From assembly GCA_001650955.1 (NCBI GenBank), contig LXYP01000026.1, positions 62,001 through 126,000 on the forward strand: 64,000 nucleotides of DNA. Reading direction: 5' to 3'. The notes under the pieces were generated by a model. The model searched no databases. It was not told the DNA's origin and worked only from the letters and a program-made list of their open reading frames with translations. The translations under genes and the position numbers were made by a program. Source of the DNA: Sphingomonadales bacterium EhC05. GTDB taxonomy: Bacteria > Pseudomonadota > Alphaproteobacteria > Sphingomonadales > Sphingomonadaceae. Of the stretch, positions 29,126 through 39,089 are shown in pieces. Position 1 is the stretch's first letter; the number at the start of each line of letters is the position of its first letter.

Positions 29126-29842
29126 TCATTCGAAGACTTCGTCAAACATGCTCAGCATCGCGGACTTGCTCTGACGGTCTGCGGAGGCATCATATTGAAC
29201 GGCATCAAATGGTTTGGTATCGCTGTCCGGATCAGTAAATCCATGCACCACACCCGTGTAGATATGCATGTGACAATTGGCGCCCGAAATATCCATTTCT
29301 TCTAGAAAATTACGAACTTGCTCGGGGGGTACCAATGGATCTGCCTGACCATGACAGACAAGAATTCGCGCCTTTACCGTATTTTTCTGCGCAGGCATTG
29401 GTGTTGCCAGCAATCCGTGGAAGCTGACCACCAGAGCAATATCTTCACCACCGCGTGCCATCTCCAGAACAGCTTCTCCACCCATGCAATAGCCAATCGC
29501 GGCGAGCTGCGGGTTCGTGAGCTGTGATCGTCTGCGCAACTCGTCCAGCGCACAGCGAAAACGCGCGCGATAATATTGCGGATCGGCGCGTAGCTGACTG
29601 GCCAGACGATTTGCCTCTTGGAGATCAGACATCAGGCCTTTGCCATAAATGTCACAGACCATCGCACTATAGCCCAGTGACGCAAGCCATCGGGCTCGTT
29701 CGTGCATGCGGGGACTGGGCCCCGCAATGGTCGGAACGATCAAAATACCCGCACGAGAGTCATGGCTGGGTTGGGCGATATAGCCGGCCAACTCCACGTC
29801 ATCATGATAATAGACGAAATTCTGGATTTCGATTGCACTCAT
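29126..29842 (-). CDS. Dienelactone hydrolase family protein
   Basis: A 238-aa alpha/beta hydrolase of the dienelactone hydrolase group: nucleophile GYCMGG with Cys119 in the place of serine, Asp168 in GQADPLVPP and His200 in GVVHGFTD form the triad. Dienelactone hydrolases open chlorinated or unchlorinated muconolactones, but many family members act elsewhere. It overlaps cysK by 4 bp (29839-29842), so it is translationally coupled, downstream of the MFS-cysK operon. Confidence 0.9.
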   Translation of the reverse strand: MSAIEIQNFVYYHDDVELAGYIAQPSHDSRAGILIVPTIAGPSPRMHERARWLASLGYSAMVCDIYGKGLMSDLQEANRLASQLRADPQYYRARFRCALDELRRRSQLTNPQLAAIGYCMGGEAVLEMARGGEDIALVVSFHGLLATPMPAQKNTVKARILVCHGQADPLVPPEQVRNFLEEMDISGANCHMHIYTGVVHGFTDPDSDTKPFDAVQYDASADRQSKSAMLSMFDEVFE

Positions 29843-30759
29843 TCTTCGGGAAGAAAATCCGGTACCGACAGATAGCGTTCACCGGTATCATAGTTGAAGC
29901 CCAGGACATTCGCATTGTCGCCCAATTCTGGTAGCTTCTGCGCAATTGCTGATAATGTCGCACCGGATGAAATCCCGACGAGCATCCCTTCTTCCTTGGC
30001 TGCGCGAAGAGCCATCGCCTTGGCATCAGCGGGATCGACCTGAATGGCGCCGTCAATGCTCTGGGTGTGCAGATTTCCGGGAATGAAGCCGGCTCCGATA
30101 CCCTGGATCGGGTGAGGACCGGGTTGGCCGCCGCTGATGACCGGTGAACCGGCCGGTTCAACGGCATAGACTTTGAGATTGCTCCAATGTTCTTTCAACA
30201 CTTCGGCAACGCCGGTAATATGGCCGCCCGTGCCCACGCCGGTGATGATGGCATCCAGCGGATTGTCTTTGAAATCGGCCAATATCTCAAGAGCCGTGGT
30301 GCGTTTATGGACTTCAAAATTGGCTGGATTCTCAAACTGCTGCGGCATCCATGCACCGGGCGTCGTGTCGATCAGCTGCTGCGCGCGTTCAATGGCCCCT
30401 TTCATGCCCTTTTCTTTCGGGCTGAGGTCAAAGCTGGCGCCATAAGCGAGCATCAGCCGGCGACGCTCGAGCGACATCGACTCCGGCATGACGAGGATCA
30501 ATTTATAGCCCTTGACCGCAGCGACCATGGCAAGACCGACACCGGTATTGCCCGAGGTCGGTTCAATGATCGTCCCACCGGGCTGCAAGGCGCCGGATTT
30601 TTCTGCATCTTCGATCATCGCAAGGCCGATCCTGTCCTTGATCGAACCGCCGGGATTGGACCTTTCGGACTTGATCCATACATTGGCTGCGCCAAACAGG
30701 CGCTGCATCTTGATATGTGGGGTATTTCCGATTGTTTCGAGGATATTATTCGCAATCAT
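29839..30759 (-). CDS. cysK: Cysteine synthase A (O-acetylserine sulfhydrylase)
   Basis: PLP enzyme that makes cysteine from O-acetylserine and sulfide. The 306-aa product has the PLP-lysine K41 in [12 protein letters not shown], the phosphate-binding loop [23 protein letters not shown] and the C-terminal SSGATLSAI. It overlaps the dienelactone hydrolase gene at its 3' end and is 11 bp downstream of the MFS gene. Confidence 0.96.
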   Translation of the reverse strand: MIANNILETIGNTPHIKMQRLFGAANVWIKSERSNPGGSIKDRIGLAMIEDAEKSGALQPGGTIIEPTSGNTGVGLAMVAAVKGYKLILVMPESMSLERRRLMLAYGASFDLSPKEKGMKGAIERAQQLIDTTPGAWMPQQFENPANFEVHKRTTALEILADFKDNPLDAIITGVGTGGHITGVAEVLKEHWSNLKVYAVEPAGSPVISGGQPGPHPIQGIGAGFIPGNLHTQSIDGAIQVDPADAKAMALRAAKEEGMLVGISSGATLSAIAQKLPELGDNANVLGFNYDTGERYLSVPDFLPEE

Positions 30760-30770
30760 GTCCTGCTCTC

Positions 30771-32057
30771 CTAATCTGTTACTTTACGAGTTTTGATCAT
30801 TTCCGTCTGCAATTCTTCTGGCGGGTCAAATGTTTTCGCCGCGCCCAATTGGGGGAAAAGGCGCGACCATAATCCGGTTACCGCTATAGCAGCTGCACCG
30901 CCTCCGACAATGGCTGCAATTGGTCCGACGAGCACTGCCAGTCCACCCGACAAGGCATCGCCCAATTCATTGGAGGCGCTGATCGTCATCTGGCTGACCG
31001 CGTTGACCCGTCCGCGCTTTTCATCCGGCGTGTGCAGCTGGATCAGCGAACTGCGGATATAGACTCCGAACATATCCGCCGCGCCGCACAGGGCCAGGCA
31101 GGCCATCGACAGATAGAGTGAGGTACTGAGCCCGAATCCGATGGTTCCGATACCAAAGACAGCCATCGCAACAAGCATCGAATTTCCAACGTTTTTCGAC
31201 AATGGAACGAACGAGAATATCCCGGCAACGATGACTGCTCCCACCGCCGGCGCGGCGGCCAGCAGCGACAGTCCGATCTCGCCAGCGTTCAAGATATCCT
31301 TAGCAAAGACCGGAATCATCGCGGTCGCTCCAGCGAGGAACATCACCAAAAGGTCAAGCGTGATCGCGCCCAGCACCAATTTATTGGTCCAGACATAGGA
31401 CAGGCCATCAAGCACCTGTTTGACCGGTCCTTTGGTCCGGTCAATTTCACTGCGCGTGACGGGACCGATCATGAACATCGCCAGCACCGCGAGGCTGTAA
31501 AGCGCGGTGCAGACAAAATAGGGCAGGGACGGATCGACTTTGTAAAGCGGTCCCGCCATGCCGGGGCCAGCGATGACGCCGACCTGCCAGGCGATGGTCG
31601 AAAGTGCAATGGCGCGCGGGAGCGAGGCTTTCGGTACAAGATTGGGTGCCAGCGAAGTGATCGCTGGGCCAAGGAAAGCGCGGCAAATCCCGAGCAGGAC
31701 CGCGATGATATAGATGGACCATAAGCTGATCTGGCCGGTCATCGTCAACAGCCCGAGAACCAGAGCGATCGCCGCTTGTCCCGCCAGCACAATGCGGGCA
31801 ATCCAACGGCGGTCCCAGTGATCGGCAACCCAGCCAACCAAGGGGGTGAGGATGAACAGCGGGATGAACTGGAGCAGACCCAAAAGTCCCAATATGCCTG
31901 CCGAAGCTCCGACTCCCATATCTTCGCGTGCGAGATTATAGGCCTGCCATCCCAGGATCAGCATCATCGCATAGAGCGCGAACATCGATGATAGCCGCGC
32001 GAACCAGAGGTAACGATAATTGGCTATCGAGAAGGGATGGGGTGCTGAATCCGTCAT
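30771..32057 (-). CDS. MFS transporter (EntS-like)
   Basis: A 428-aa twelve-helix major facilitator. The signature between helices 2 and 3 reads [31 protein letters not shown] and [28 protein letters not shown] are typical of the MFS_3 (EntS, enterobactin exporter) group. Substrate is unknown; efflux of a small molecule is likely. Start is ATG 32057; the longer frame to 32171 adds a non-hydrophobic stretch. First gene of the MFS-cysK-DLH transcript, divergent from the DUF885 gene. Confidence 0.85.
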   Translation of the reverse strand: MTDSAPHPFSIANYRYLWFARLSSMFALYAMMLILGWQAYNLAREDMGVGASAGILGLLGLLQFIPLFILTPLVGWVADHWDRRWIARIVLAGQAAIALVLGLLTMTGQISLWSIYIIAVLLGICRAFLGPAITSLAPNLVPKASLPRAIALSTIAWQVGVIAGPGMAGPLYKVDPSLPYFVCTALYSLAVLAMFMIGPVTRSEIDRTKGPVKQVLDGLSYVWTNKLVLGAITLDLLVMFLAGATAMIPVFAKDILNAGEIGLSLLAAAPAVGAVIVAGIFSFVPLSKNVGNSMLVAMAVFGIGTIGFGLSTSLYLSMACLALCGAADMFGVYIRSSLIQLHTPDEKRGRVNAVSQMTISASNELGDALSGGLAVLVGPIAAIVGGGAAAIAVTGLWSRLFPQLGAAKTFDPPEELQTEMIKTRKVTD

Positions 32058-32209
32058 GAGCGATGTCCCTATCCCAGCAACCTGTGGGTTGGACAACAAG
32101 AAATTCTTGCTCACGCCATTGGTCGAATAAGGCTGGTCAATCGATGGCGGATTATGGCACCTTTCACGCAAGGTCAGAAATGGCCAGGTCGACCATCGGG
32201 GAGAAGATA

Positions 32210-33967
32210 ATGAAAATTCGCAATATCATGCTGGCGGTTTCGCTGACGGTGTTGACAGTCACTGGCTGCAACAAGGTCGACGACGCACCTGTAGCATCGA
32301 TGGAAATAGATAAGTCCAGCGTCTGGGGTGCTTATCTTTCCGGTTTTCTGGACGGCTATTTCCCGATCAACCCAACCTTCGCCGTCTATCAGGGCAAGCA
32401 TGAATTTGATGGCCAGCTTCCCGATTGGAGCGAGGCGGGCCTCGCTCAGATGATCGCCTTTCGCAAGAGCGCCATCGCCAATGCCCAGGCGATCGATCCT
32501 GCCGATATGAGCGCCGCTGAACAATTTGAACGGGACTATCTCGTCAGCGTGATGGAAGGCGAATTATTCTGGCTGGAAACGGCGGACTGGCCGCACAAAA
32601 ATCCAGATTTCTATGTCTATCCGCTCGACCCCAATGTATATATTGCGCGACCCTATGCCGATGCTGAAACCCGGATGCGGGCGTTTATCGCATATGCCAA
32701 TAATGTTCCGGCTGCCGCGGCGCAGATCAGGGCCAATCTGAAGCTCCCGCTTCCCGAAACCTATCTCAAATATGGTCAGGCCGGTTTTGGCGGTTTTGCC
32801 GACTATTTTACGGGCGATGCCAAGGCGGCTTTTGCCGATGTGAAGGACACCGAACTGCACCAACAATTTGATATTGCCGCCGCCGCTGCCGCCGCGGCAA
32901 TGAAGGATCTGGCCGGATATATCGGTTCGGTGCCTGCAACTGCGAGCGGCTATGCACTGGGTGCGGAGAAATTTGCGGCGATGGTGAGCAAAACCGAAGG
33001 CGTTGATATCTCACTCGATGAATTGGAAGCTATCGGTCGAGCCGATTTGAAGCGGAATCAAGATGCCTTGGCCGAAGCATGCGCGACATTTGCGCCGCGC
33101 GCTTCGATGGTGGACTGCATGGCGAAAATGGCCGCAAACAAACCGGACAATGGGCCCGTGCAGGAAGCACGCGACCAATTGCCGCCGCTGCGAGCATTTT
33201 TGGTCGAGAAAAATCTCGTTTCCATTCCTGGAACCGAAGTCGCTCTGGTAGAGGAATCGCCGCCCTACAACCGTCAGAACAGTGCTTATATCGACATTCC
33301 GGGACCCTATGAAACGGGTCTCCCGAGCGTCTATTATATCTCGCCGCCTGATCCATCCTGGGATGAGGCGACCCAGGCTGCCTATATTCCAGGTAAGATG
33401 GATTTGCTGGGAACCAGCATTCATGAAGTATGGCCGGGGCATTTCCTGAACTTCCTCCACGCCAATCGCGCGGAATCGATCTTCGGTAAATTGTTCGTCG
33501 GCTATGCCTTTGCCGAAGGTTGGGCGCATTATACCGAGGAAATGATGGTGGAAGCGGGTTTGCACGAAGGTGATCCGGAAACCAAAATTGGCCAATTGAC
33601 CAACGCCTTGCTGCGCAACTGCCGCTATCTCTCTGCCATCGGACTGCATGCGCGCGGGATGACGGTGAAGCAGAGTTTCGATATGTTTCGGAACGAATGT
33701 TACCAAGATGTCGGCAATGCCACCCAGCAGGCGGCACGGGGAACCTATGACCCTGCCTATCTCAATTATACGATGGGCAAGTTGATGATCCGTAAGTTAC
33801 GGGAAGACTGGACCAATGCGAATTTTGCCAAGCAAAAGACTCTAGAAAATGGATCGACTGCTGGCTGGAAAGAATTTCATGATGAATTTCTCAGCTATGG
33901 CGGCCCACCCATCCCGATGGTGCGCAAGGCGATGATGAATGAAACCGGAGCAAAGGCGGTTTTCTAG
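32210..33967 (+). CDS. DUF885 family lipoprotein (putative zinc peptidase)
   Basis: A 585-aa exported protein. Signal peptide with lipobox TVTGC (Cys about 19). The C-terminal half has the DUF885 metal motif HEVWPGHFLNF, with His405, Glu406 and His411, followed 25 residues later by EGWAHYTEEM with Glu436, the pattern of M32-like/gluzincin peptidases. Activity has not been shown for most family members. The start at 32210 has GGGGAGAAG 5 bases upstream. The region between this gene and the next (138 bp) contains a hairpin. Confidence 0.87.
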   Translation: MKIRNIMLAVSLTVLTVTGCNKVDDAPVASMEIDKSSVWGAYLSGFLDGYFPINPTFAVYQGKHEFDGQLPDWSEAGLAQMIAFRKSAIANAQAIDPADMSAAEQFERDYLVSVMEGELFWLETADWPHKNPDFYVYPLDPNVYIARPYADAETRMRAFIAYANNVPAAAAQIRANLKLPLPETYLKYGQAGFGGFADYFTGDAKAAFADVKDTELHQQFDIAAAAAAAAMKDLAGYIGSVPATASGYALGAEKFAAMVSKTEGVDISLDELEAIGRADLKRNQDALAEACATFAPRASMVDCMAKMAANKPDNGPVQEARDQLPPLRAFLVEKNLVSIPGTEVALVEESPPYNRQNSAYIDIPGPYETGLPSVYYISPPDPSWDEATQAAYIPGKMDLLGTSIHEVWPGHFLNFLHANRAESIFGKLFVGYAFAEGWAHYTEEMMVEAGLHEGDPETKIGQLTNALLRNCRYLSAIGLHARGMTVKQSFDMFRNECYQDVGNATQQAARGTYDPAYLNYTMGKLMIRKLREDWTNANFAKQKTLENGSTAGWKEFHDEFLSYGGPPIPMVRKAMMNETGAKAVF

Positions 33968-34014
33968 ACGTGGTTTTTACACTTCATTAACGCTGCTGCT
34001 TAAGGTTCGTTCTG

Positions 34015-34039
34015 GCTGCGTACCGAAGCGGGACGCAGC
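34015..34039 (+). terminator. Possible terminator after the DUF885 gene
   Basis: GCTGCGT (34015-34021) pairs with ACGCAGC (34033-34039) around an 11-base loop, followed by AAAAATT rather than a U tract. Lies 47 bp after the stop. Weak candidate. Confidence 0.35.
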
Positions 34040-34105
34040 AAAAATTAGCCGTTTTTTAGGACTAATTGATGTAAAACACTTCCCAGCACGTTGGGAGCAG
34101 TGGCT

Positions 34106-34843
34106 ATGATTGAGAAAATTGCATATCGAGTCAGCGCATCAGTATTGTTGATCGCAGCACTCGCGATAATCGTCATGCTGGCGACGGGCCTGACGCGTGT
34201 CGCTAACAGCGGTCCTGCGCCAATCTCGGAAATGGAACATCCTGTGGCGGTGCAGAAGATCCATTCGGGCCCAATTGAGGTTGACCCGGCAGTGCTGGGC
34301 ACCATTGGCGGCGATCCTCTTGAGACTGCAGAGGCCGCGCCAGCCGATATTGTTTCCAAATTGCCGCTGAGCGACAAATTTGTGGTCAAACGGATATTGA
34401 AAATTGACCAACCCTTTGTGCACGGCGTTTGGGTTTGGGATGATGAAGGCGTGCCCGATGGCGAACTTGTCGTCACTGTCGATTTGAAAGCGGAGAGTAT
34501 TTCGGTTTTTCGTGATGGATATGAAATTGGTGCTGCGGTCATTACCTTTGGCGATTCGCTGAAACCCACGCCCACCGGTGTTTTTCCAATCACCCAGAAG
34601 AGCAAGGATCATGTGTCCAACATTTACGGCTCGCCCATGCCTTATATGCTGCGCTTGACCAATGACGGCATCGCGATCCATGCCACGGACGTCAAATGGG
34701 GTTGGGGCACGCGCGGTTGTATTGGCGTACCAGAGGAATTTGCTCGACTGTTGTTTGAGCAAGCCAAGCTCGGTGACCGGGTGATCATTACCAGCGGTAA
34801 ACGACTCCATCTCGGTGATGCAATCGCTCCAACGAAAGGCTAG
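34106..34843 (+). CDS. L,D-transpeptidase (YkuD domain), intact paralogue
   Basis: A 245-aa membrane-anchored protein: hydrophobic segment about 13-32, linker, then YkuD domain with PTGVFPITQKSKDH, GSPMPYMLRL, AIHATD (motif His) and TRGCIGVPEEF with catalytic Cys205. It acts in the periplasm on peptidoglycan. The His before Gly-Cys of the usual [S/T]HGC motif is Arg here, a substitution also tolerated in other family members. The broken copy at 131-747 is a homologue with the same motif order. GGGAG precedes the ATG by 8 bases. Its stop overlaps the convergent hydroxylase gene by CTAG. Confidence 0.9.
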   Translation: MIEKIAYRVSASVLLIAALAIIVMLATGLTRVANSGPAPISEMEHPVAVQKIHSGPIEVDPAVLGTIGGDPLETAEAAPADIVSKLPLSDKFVVKRILKIDQPFVHGVWVWDDEGVPDGELVVTVDLKAESISVFRDGYEIGAAVITFGDSLKPTPTGVFPITQKSKDHVSNIYGSPMPYMLRLTNDGIAIHATDVKWGWGTRGCIGVPEEFARLLFEQAKLGDRVIITSGKRLHLGDAIAPTKG

Positions 34844-36009
34844 ATTTCAACCGGCTTCTGATATTCGTTGATTGATTCAAATATTGTTGTCAGCGCACCG
34901 CGCTCGGCTTCGGACAATTCCGGGCGCCAGATTTCAAATAGCAAGATCACCCGTCTTTGGTCGCTGCGATTCCAGGCTTCATGTTCAAAACTATCATCAA
35001 ATATCAGCGCTTCGCCGTCTTTCCATGGCCGGGTTTCGCCACCGACGCGTAACGCGCAGTCTTCGGGCAATATCAGCGGAATGTGGCAAATCAACCGCGT
35101 GTTCAGCATTCCATAATGCGGCGCAATATGGGTGCCGGGTTCCAGAACGGAATAAAGTGCCATCGGCGACCGTTCGTGAATCAAAGGTATCGGAGCTGAC
35201 TCCAGAGCCGCCTTGGTCTTGGGGCAGCGGTCCGTATTCTCGCGAACCTCCTCGCCATCTTTCCAGAAATAATAGGCACCCCAGCTGGGGTCATCTAGCA
35301 ATGGATTATTGGGACGGGGCCGGTTGGGTTGGCCTTGAACATAGGGCGTGAATTCTTGCGTTTGTGCAATCACGCCCGCCAATTCTTCCTGCATGTCGGG
35401 GATCGTTGCTTCGATATCGGCGAGCCAGGGAAATTCGTAGCGTTCGTAAAATTCGCGCTGTGGCATTCCTGGATAGTAGAATATCGACGGCTTCTGATGA
35501 AATATCTCCCGGCGACCCATCAACAGGTCGATCGCATTGCGCACGGGGATCGGAGTATCATTGCCATCCAGTCCCGAGTCTTTCAACTTTCGAACCAGAA
35601 AGGCTTCGAATCGCCCATGCGCGCCGGCGAGAAATTCTTCGGCCTGTTTCAGCTTGGGCTGCAAGTCGCTGGATACGGCCGTCCCCACGCTGACCATGTT
35701 CAGAGCGGCGCGATAGAATCCATTTGCCGCTCGGTCATCGTCCGTGCGCGCTTTCAGTTCGCCCATCAGCAGCAGAGCGGCAAGATGGCGCTTGTCGATC
35801 AATAGCAATTTTTGCAACGCAGCTTCTTCAGCGGCATCATCGCCTAACGCCCGGCAAGCATGTGCGAGTAACAGCCATTGTGGTTCTCCGCCGCTATCCG
35901 GAGCACAAATGGCTTCCAGCATTTCACGCGCTTGTTGTGCTTGGCCCGCACGCAATGCAGTGATGCTATCTTGTAATAGCGTTTGTGCCTGATTGGTCGA
36001 TAAGGTCAT
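34840..36009 (-). CDS. TPR plus aspartyl/asparaginyl beta-hydroxylase fusion
   Basis: A 389-aa protein. The N-terminal half (about 1-130) is helical with TPR-like repeats (AREMLEAICAPDSGGEPQWL, AEEAALQKLLLIDKRHLAAL); the C-terminal half is an AspH/LpxO cupin with LEPGTHIAPHYGMLNTRLICH and FDDSFEHEAWNRSDQRRVILLFE carrying the metal His pair and the 2-oxoglutarate Arg. Such TPR-AspH proteins occur widely in alphaproteobacteria and are probably protein hydroxylases. The start at 36009 is tentative; an ATG six codons upstream is also possible. Convergent with the L,D-transpeptidase gene. Confidence 0.85.
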   Translation of the reverse strand: MTLSTNQAQTLLQDSITALRAGQAQQAREMLEAICAPDSGGEPQWLLLAHACRALGDDAAEEAALQKLLLIDKRHLAALLLMGELKARTDDDRAANGFYRAALNMVSVGTAVSSDLQPKLKQAEEFLAGAHGRFEAFLVRKLKDSGLDGNDTPIPVRNAIDLLMGRREIFHQKPSIFYYPGMPQREFYERYEFPWLADIEATIPDMQEELAGVIAQTQEFTPYVQGQPNRPRPNNPLLDDPSWGAYYFWKDGEEVRENTDRCPKTKAALESAPIPLIHERSPMALYSVLEPGTHIAPHYGMLNTRLICHIPLILPEDCALRVGGETRPWKDGEALIFDDSFEHEAWNRSDQRRVILLFEIWRPELSEAERGALTTIFESINEYQKPVEI

Positions 36010-36148
36010 TTTCCGGCTATATCGCATCGGCTCATGTGTGCAACCCGTTCAGACCGGTCAACATGAGTTTGAAGATCGACCATGACGGCCGTGGCAATTT
36101 AGATAGAGCGAATATGTCCAGCAGTACTTGTTGTCATGCAGTTCAGGT

Positions 36149-38191
36149 CTATTCGGCGGCTGCGATTTTTAGAGGTTTGGCAAATGGCTTGATTCCAATT
36201 TTGCGATAGACCTCATCTGGAAAATAGACCGCTCCGTTATTGACCACCATCGCGATTGTTTTGATGGCTTTAATGTCCTTTACAGGATCTCCAGGAACAA
36301 GGAAAAAGTCAGCCAGCTTTCCACGTTCGATCGAGCCGAGCATCTGTTCCTGTCCCAGATATTTCGCCATATCAAGCGTGCCGCGAGCAAGTACCTCACC
36401 ATTGCTCATGCCCAAGCTGGTGAAGAGCTCGAGTTCGCGATGAAGGGTGAAAGCGCCACCAATATCGGTACCTGGGATGAGTAAAATTCCGCGCCGGTTC
36501 ATTTCGGTGAGCGTCTCGACGATCTTCTTCTGAGCTCCGATATAAAGATCGCGTTCCGCTTGGCTATCCGTACCGAACAGAGCCTGTTTCATTTGCCGCT
36601 GCTCCGCAGGCGGGAAATGATCAAAATAGTCCAAAGTGCCCGGAGCGCGTTTGCCGTTGACTGCGGTCAGTCCAAGCTCGTGAATCCCGAGCGTCGGTTC
36701 ATGCGCCACATTATTTCTGACCATGGCGTCGAGCGTCTTGGTGACTTCCGGCGAACCGATATCGAGATCAGGGAAGCGCTTCATCGCAGTGAAACGGAAT
36801 AAAGTGCGCGTATCTTCATCAGGATTGAGGACCCAGCCGAGCATCAGCTGATTGACATGAGTAATCTCGTCAAAGCCGGCTGCGATCATCGCATCGGCAC
36901 TGGAAAAGGCTGGAATATGCCCGGACACGCGCATTCCCAAACGATGGGCCTCGCCGATCACCGCCGGTGCCCATTCGGGCTTCATGGAATTATACAGTTT
37001 CGCTTGGACGTAGCCGCGCGCGGCGTACCAGCGGACATGGTCGATTGCCTCCTGTTCGGAATTGGCAAGACGCCCGGTGGCAGAACTGAAATTGCTTTTG
37101 CCTTCAATGAAGCCGCTGCGGGTGACGCGCGGCCCGGCAATCTCGCCCGTGGCGATCCGTTTTATAAGTTGGTCGAGAACGCCGTTATTATTACCCATGT
37201 CGCGAACCGAAGTCACTCCGGCCAGCACGTTCATCAGCGCGTCTTCCTGTCGGAGATGACCATGCATTTCATAGAGTCCGGGGATCAACGATCCGCCTGC
37301 TCCGTCAATCTCGGTTTCTCCCGTCGTGGCAACACTTCCCGTCGGGACTATTTCACTTATCCGATTGCCGGAAAAGACCACGTCGCGGGGATCAGTCATC
37401 GCCTTGGTTACGGGATCGAAGATCCGGACGTTGCGAATCCGCACGGGCCCGTCATAATGTCGAGCGGCCTCTTTCTGCAGCCGTGCGAGGCGTTGCGAAG
37501 CGAGCTGTTCGGAGAGATCTTGAAGCGCCTTGGAAGCCCCGTCATCCAGGCTTTTGGGCCGGATTATGAAACCTGGTGATGGCAACGCGACGAGATCGCC
37601 CGCTGCATCCAGAGTGATATAGGTTGGGGTTGTCGAGAGTCCCGAAAGTTCATAAGTTATCAATTCGACTGGGCCCTCTTCACTCGCGACAACGCGCCGA
37701 TCGCGTTCTGCCAGCTTGGCGATGCCGGTGGGCGCGACAGGCATGGATTGATCCGCGTCGGCGAGCAATGCCTTGGCAAGAATCGCGATATCAAATGGGG
37801 ATCCGTTCTGTGTGACATAGTAAAGCGGCATGTCCTCGCCGGTCAGCGCTCCCGGACCCGAAAGATCGGTCCAACGCGCTTCATCCGAGTTGCGGCTGAA
37901 GCTCTCTTCAACTTCGTTACCGAAGGTGGTGCGTCCGCTGACTGCCCAGGTGAGCGGGGCGCCAGTGGCATCCAATGTCACCTTTTCCTTGATCGTCGGG
38001 CCGCGGCCATTCTGCTTGTAATCGAAGTCGACACTTGCCTCTGATCCATCTGTATCGATGATCAAATGACCGGTATCGCGATCTTGGATATAGACCCGAT
38101 ATTCGGTGGTTTCGGCAAAAGCCGGAGCGGTGATCGCAGCAAATGCGAGCGTTAAGGCCGAAACCATGGAAGATATTTTGACAGATCGCAT
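36149..38191 (-). CDS. Exported amidohydrolase family protein
   Basis: A 680-aa protein with a signal peptide (about 1-28, ending AFA) and an N-terminal beta-rich domain of about 230 residues that is not part of the hydrolase core. The amidohydrolase barrel begins around RIRNVRIFDP and has EMHGHLRQ (HxH metal motif), VSGHIPAFS, ITHVNQ and PGTDIGGAFTLHRELE (Asp ligand), ending with the DFFLVPGDP strand. Likely a secreted imidase, prolidase or peptidase-like metal enzyme; substrate unknown. Start 38191 precedes the signal peptide; a TTG nine codons upstream is less likely. Confidence 0.85.
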   Translation of the reverse strand: MRSVKISSMVSALTLAFAAITAPAFAETTEYRVYIQDRDTGHLIIDTDGSEASVDFDYKQNGRGPTIKEKVTLDATGAPLTWAVSGRTTFGNEVEESFSRNSDEARWTDLSGPGALTGEDMPLYYVTQNGSPFDIAILAKALLADADQSMPVAPTGIAKLAERDRRVVASEEGPVELITYELSGLSTTPTYITLDAAGDLVALPSPGFIIRPKSLDDGASKALQDLSEQLASQRLARLQKEAARHYDGPVRIRNVRIFDPVTKAMTDPRDVVFSGNRISEIVPTGSVATTGETEIDGAGGSLIPGLYEMHGHLRQEDALMNVLAGVTSVRDMGNNNGVLDQLIKRIATGEIAGPRVTRSGFIEGKSNFSSATGRLANSEQEAIDHVRWYAARGYVQAKLYNSMKPEWAPAVIGEAHRLGMRVSGHIPAFSSADAMIAAGFDEITHVNQLMLGWVLNPDEDTRTLFRFTAMKRFPDLDIGSPEVTKTLDAMVRNNVAHEPTLGIHELGLTAVNGKRAPGTLDYFDHFPPAEQRQMKQALFGTDSQAERDLYIGAQKKIVETLTEMNRRGILLIPGTDIGGAFTLHRELELFTSLGMSNGEVLARGTLDMAKYLGQEQMLGSIERGKLADFFLVPGDPVKDIKAIKTIAMVVNNGAVYFPDEVYRKIGIKPFAKPLKIAAAE

Positions 38192-38218
38192 AGCGCTTGG
38201 CCCTTCCCCAAAAGACAA

Positions 38219-38722
38219 AGTGAAACACTAGTATCTTTCGACAAAATGGAAAGGTGATATTTCGCCTGAAGCTCAATCACAATCGCGGGTTTATCCGGCT
38301 CGATTGGCCCATCAATATTTTGACTACAACCTCTTCAACATTTCTAGTGAGAAGCAGCTAATGTCTGCCGACATTCGAATGGTTTTCCAGTTCCGGCGCG
38401 CAGCTGCAAGATATTGTCTTTAATCATCATCCAATTTTTGCCATGCAGGAAATTCAGATATTTTGTAGTAAAATGAGAGGCATGCACCGACTGTCTATTC
38501 ATTTTAAGAAACAGATCAAAGCTGCTCGCAATGCTCAGTCTCATGTCTTTTCCATTCGGTTGAAGCCAGTCCACGCTCTCAGGTTCAGCGACAATTAACC
38601 ATATTGCTTAACAAAATTTTATGAGTCCTCGATGCACTTGTATCTTCATGTAACGGGGTAGGCATATCGCGTTGCAAAATTGCTAGAATAATGGGGGGGA
38701 TTGAACATTTTTGGAGTCTCCT
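38219..38722. other. 504-bp intergenic region upstream of sciP
   Basis: No gene I can support. A minus-strand frame at 38344-38574 (76 aa, GTG or internal ATG start) has a weak GGAAAAG signal before the internal ATG but no recognisable family. The region is rather AT-rich towards 38580-38640 and carries a CtrA-like site (listed separately) and further TTAAC elements. Confidence 0.6.
38584..38602 (+). promoter_or_regulatory. Candidate CtrA binding site upstream of sciP
   Basis: TTCA-N7-TTAACCAT: the second half is a perfect match to the extended CtrA half-site and the first half differs by one base from TTAA. It lies about 120 bp before the sciP start. In Caulobacter sciP is itself part of the CtrA circuit, which makes the site plausible. 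Confidence 0.4.
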
Positions 38723-39034
38723 ATGCAATCAGATAATGAAAGAAGACCGGTTCTTGTCACAGGACCGTTGGGTGAATTCCTGAGCCTTGCAGAATTACCG
38801 AAGAGCGATACGACTCGCTGGGTCATCAGACGCAAAGCTGAGGTTGTCGCGGCAGTGAGTGGCGGTTTGATCAGTCTCGAGGAAGCCTGTTCGCGATATC
38901 GTCTGACCGTTGAAGAATTCCTGTCCTGGCAGGAATCGATCGAGAAGTCCGGACTGCCCGGCCTGAGAATCAGCCATCTGTCAAAATATCGTAAAAAAGA
39001 ACGAATGCGAGAAGCAGGACCCGACGAGGCCTGA
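38723..39034 (+). CDS. sciP: SciP-like CtrA inhibitor (DUF1153)
   Basis: A 103-aa DUF1153 protein. Core: RWVIRRKAEVVAAVSGGLIS, LEEACSRYRLTVEEFLSWQE, a helix-turn-helix-like DNA-binding fold, then a basic tail KYRKKERMREAG. In Caulobacter SciP binds CtrA/DNA and blocks transcription of CtrA targets in G1 cells. GGAG lies 6 bases before ATG 38723. It precedes the REC-EAL gene by 55 bp, so cell-cycle and second-messenger functions sit side by side. Confidence 0.92.
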   Translation: MQSDNERRPVLVTGPLGEFLSLAELPKSDTTRWVIRRKAEVVAAVSGGLISLEEACSRYRLTVEEFLSWQESIEKSGLPGLRISHLSKYRKKERMREAGPDEA

Positions 39035-39089
39035 CTTCATCATTTCGGAAAAATGCGAACATATAATCGCCAGTTAAGGTTTAGAAAAA

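Noticed and set aside
33990-34003. TTAA-N9-TTAA upstream of the L,D-transpeptidase as a CtrA site
   Set aside because: Spacing is 9 rather than 7, with only the core repeated; too common in AT-rich gaps to claim.
38344-38574. Minus-strand frame of 76 aa upstream of sciP
   Set aside because: No recognisable family, start is GTG or a weakly supported internal ATG, and the sequence has no codon bias like its neighbours.
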